A stretch of 64,000 nucleotides of DNA from NCBI RefSeq assembly GCF_900111075.1, contig NZ_FOFZ01000009.1, positions 62,001-126,000 of the forward strand, in the 5' to 3' direction. The stretch's first letter is position 1. Every line of letters starts with the position of its first letter. Position numbers and translations under genes: made by a program. This document shows positions 61,977-64,000 of the stretch, one piece after another. This DNA comes from Flavobacterium frigoris (GTDB lineage Bacteria > Bacteroidota > Bacteroidia > Flavobacteriales > Flavobacteriaceae). The notes beneath the pieces are model-generated. The model made no database searches. It was given only the letters and a program-made list of their open reading frames with translations, and was not told the origin of the DNA.

Positions 61977-63095
61977 ATGAAAAATGATACTAAAAAAGGT
62001 TTCTACTTCAAGCAATATGAGGCGCCAAATCAGTCTCCGTTTGATAAACTCTTTGGAATTTTCAAAGAATTAATCACGCACACTTCAGGAGATTTTGACG
62101 AAGCAATTGACTGGTTGCGGGAACTAGACAAAGAATATAAACTCACCGATGAACACTATTCCATCGATGATTTTATAGAAGATTTGAAGAAAAAAGGATA
62201 CATCAAAGATGAACTGAAGGACGATGGAACGTCAGGTATTGGTATAACTGCCAAAACGGAACGTGCTATCAGGCAGCAAGCTTTAGATCAGATTTTTGGA
62301 AACTTGAAGCGCTCTGGAAACGGAAATCATAAAACAAAACATTCCGGCAATGGGGATGAGCATACGGGAGAATTTAGAGAGTTTCATTTTGGCGACGGCC
62401 TTGAACGAATTTCTTTGACCGAAAGTTTGCGTAACGCCCAAATCAATAATGGAGTAGAGGACTTTATGCTCACTGAAAATGATTTGGTTGTTGAAGATAC
62501 CCAATACAAATCCCAGATGAGTACGGTGCTAATGATCGACATTAGCCACAGTATGATTTTGTATGGTGAAGACCGAATCACGCCTGCCAAAAAAGTGGCG
62601 ATGGCTTTAGCAGAGCTGATTACTACTCGTTATCCAAAAGATACATTGGATATTTTGGTTTTTGGAAATGATGCTTGGACGATTGCCATCAAAGATTTAC
62701 CGTACTTAAAGGTAGGGCCTTTTCACACCAATACCGTTGCGGGATTGCAATTAGCAATGGATTTACTGCGAAGAAAGAGAAATACCAATAAACAAATTTT
62801 TATGATCACGGACGGTAAACCGAGTTGTGTTCGCGAAAAAGACGGTAGTTACTACATGAACAGTAACGGTCTTGACGAATATATTGTCGATAAATGCTAC
62901 AGTCAGGCACAACAAGCCCGAAAACTGCACATTCCCATCACGACGTTCATGATTGCAAACGATCCCTACTTGCAGCAATTTGTCAACAAATTTACGGAAG
63001 CCAATCAAGGGAAAGCCTTTTACACCGGACTGAAAGGACTAGGTGAAATGATCTTTGAGGATTATGAGACCAATCGTAAGAAGAGAATAAAATAG
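61977..63095 (+). CDS. VWA-domain protein (paired with an AAA+ ATPase)
   Basis: 372 residues. The N-terminal 170 are charged and helical. A von Willebrand factor A domain follows, with MIDAS motif VLMIDISHSMILYG near residue 185, then a threonine position in TNTVAGLQLAM and a FMITDGKPSC strand. The MIDAS would bind Mg2+ and partner proteins. The next gene is a MoxR/magnesium-chelatase-like AAA+ ATPase, a recurrent pair in which the ATPase and VWA protein act together as a chaperone or metal-insertion machine. The target is not known. Confidence 0.85.
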   Translation: MKNDTKKGFYFKQYEAPNQSPFDKLFGIFKELITHTSGDFDEAIDWLRELDKEYKLTDEHYSIDDFIEDLKKKGYIKDELKDDGTSGIGITAKTERAIRQQALDQIFGNLKRSGNGNHKTKHSGNGDEHTGEFREFHFGDGLERISLTESLRNAQINNGVEDFMLTENDLVVEDTQYKSQMSTVLMIDISHSMILYGEDRITPAKKVAMALAELITTRYPKDTLDILVFGNDAWTIAIKDLPYLKVGPFHTNTVAGLQLAMDLLRRKRNTNKQIFMITDGKPSCVREKDGSYYMNSNGLDEYIVDKCYSQAQQARKLHIPITTFMIANDPYLQQFVNKFTEANQGKAFYTGLKGLGEMIFEDYETNRKKRIK

Positions 63096-63283
63096 TGTTC
63101 AGTGTTTAGTTTTTAGTGTTCACTCGAGCTGTTGAAAATAGAATATAGAAATACGAATAAAGAGAAAAAGACTAAGTGAACTTTGCGTAGAGCCTTGCGC
63201 CCTTTGCGGTTAAATAGAATAAGTAACGTTTAGAATGTAGAATAAAGACTTCCCGCACTTTGCGGTTAAACAAATCAAAAAAA
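63096..63283. repeat. Spacer with short tandem-like repeats
   Basis: TTTAGTTTTTAGTGTTCA-like words repeat at 63098-63121. CTTTGCGGTTAAA occurs twice, at about 63200 and 63258. No coding frame. These words are simple repeats common in such spacers; they may also hide the promoter of the ATPase gene. Confidence 0.4.
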
Positions 63284-64000
63284 ATGAAAATAGAAAACAT
63301 AAATACATTAGGCGAATTAAAAGCTTCAGGATATCAAAGTAAAAGTATAAAAGAAGAATTGCGTACTAATCTTCGTGAGAAAATAAAATCAGGAAAACCA
63401 ACATTTGATGGTGTTCACGGTTTTGAGAATACAGTGATTCCAGAGTTAGAACGTGCTATTTTATCGCGTCACAATATCAATTTATTAGGACTTCGTGGTC
63501 AAGCCAAAACGCGTTTAGCCAGAAAAATGGTCGAATTATTGGATGAGTATATTCCGTTTGTGAGTGGTTCAGAGATCAATGATGATCCTTTGAAACCTAT
63601 TTCGCGCTACGCCAAAGAGCTAATTGCGATAAACGGAGATGCGACTGCTATTTCATGGTTGCATAGAAGTGATCGTTTCTTTGAAAAACTAGCAACGCCA
63701 GATGTTACCGTTGCGGATTTAATAGGTGATATTGATCCTATCAAAGCAGCCAATTTAAAACTGTCCTATGCTGATGATCGTGTGATTCATTTTGGTATGA
63801 TTCCGCGCGCAAACCGTTGCATCTTTGTGATTAACGAATTACCTGATTTACAAGCGAGAATACAAGTGGCATTGTTTAATATTTTACAGGAAGGTGATAT
63901 TCAAATTAGAGGATTCAAATTGAGAATGCCACTGGATATGCAGTTTGTATTCACCGCAAACCCTGAAGATTATACCAATCGTGGAAATATCGTGACTCCG
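63284..64000 (+). CDS. MoxR/magnesium-chelatase-like AAA+ ATPase, partial
   Basis: ATG 63284 to the right edge, 239 codons seen. N-terminal part MKIENINTLGELKASGYQSK, then the P-loop GLRGQAKTRLARKM and the Walker B region RCIFVINELPDLQARIQVAL. VFTANPEDYTNRGNIV follows near sensor 1. The ELPDL and NPEDYT features are those of the Mg-chelatase/MoxR clade. The C-terminal half lies outside the window. It follows the VWA gene and should form its ATPase partner. Confidence 0.88.
   Translation, partial: MKIENINTLGELKASGYQSKSIKEELRTNLREKIKSGKPTFDGVHGFENTVIPELERAILSRHNINLLGLRGQAKTRLARKMVELLDEYIPFVSGSEINDDPLKPISRYAKELIAINGDATAISWLHRSDRFFEKLATPDVTVADLIGDIDPIKAANLKLSYADDRVIHFGMIPRANRCIFVINELPDLQARIQVALFNILQEGDIQIRGFKLRMPLDMQFVFTANPEDYTNRGNIVTP

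Overview
The window looks like the chromosome of a Flavobacterium-like member of the Bacteroidota. It is AT-rich. Promoters match the Bacteroidota type (TTG about 19-21 bp upstream of TAnnTTTG), seen best at tRNA-Tyr. The transfer genes are of the Bacteroides CTnDOT type, and one lipoprotein has the Bacteroidota-typical DUF4369-plus-thioredoxin layout. Most of the window, from about 1.4 kb or further left to about 51.9 kb, reads as one integrative and conjugative element (ICE). The rest, to the right, is ordinary chromosome carrying one IS3-family insertion.

Layout: (1) 1-1232, a partial TPR regulator-like gene, possibly chromosomal. (2) 1.4-5.7 kb, a palindrome-rich region, then a small HTH protein, a DUF3945-type protein and a topoisomerase III; this order resembles the CTnDOT excision module. 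(3) 6.2-16.0 kb, a minus-strand defence cargo: an AbiEi/AbiEii-like toxin-antitoxin pair followed by a small membrane protein that starts with a Cas9-like RuvC-I motif, a metallophosphoesterase, two uncharacterised proteins, a SIR2-domain protein and a type ISP/IIG-like restriction-modification enzyme. (4) 16.3-23.1 kb, a decayed hipA, then mobC-mobB-mobA, a hairpin cluster that is a good oriT candidate, and traA-traB-traD. (5) 23.3-37.5 kb, a stress-type cargo set between the two tra blocks: a broken oxidoreductase, flavin reductase, PRC-barrel protein, ferritin, baeRF-like protein, succinate-semialdehyde dehydrogenase, hemolysin III, FUSC transporter, fatty acid hydroxylase-like protein, an intact and a broken ribosome hibernation factor, and small proteins. 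(6) 38.5-46.5 kb, traE-F-G-I-J-K-L-M-N, the type IV secretion channel. (7) 46.7-51.8 kb, a small membrane protein, DUF932 and ssb genes, an HTH pair and a tyrosine integrase at the right end. (8) 52.1-64 kb, tRNA-Tyr, an IS3 element with a 3-bp target duplication, a DUF4369/thioredoxin lipoprotein gene interrupted by an in-frame TGA, small genes, a J-domain/KTSC protein, a CHASE/PAS histidine kinase with its response regulator, a YchJ-family protein, and a VWA protein followed by an AAA+ ATPase that runs off the edge.

How it fits together: the integrase and HTH proteins would move the element in and out of the chromosome. MobA/MobB would nick oriT, MobC would couple DNA to the TraE-N channel, and TraA/TraB may help partition or regulate. 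SSB, DUF932 and topoisomerase III would support DNA processing. The cargo offers phage defence and stress tolerance. Several cargo genes are visibly decaying (hipA, oxidoreductase, one HPF, one small-gene paralog). The most unusual item is the Cas9-RuvC-I-like two-helix membrane protein placed directly behind a nucleotidyltransferase toxin gene.
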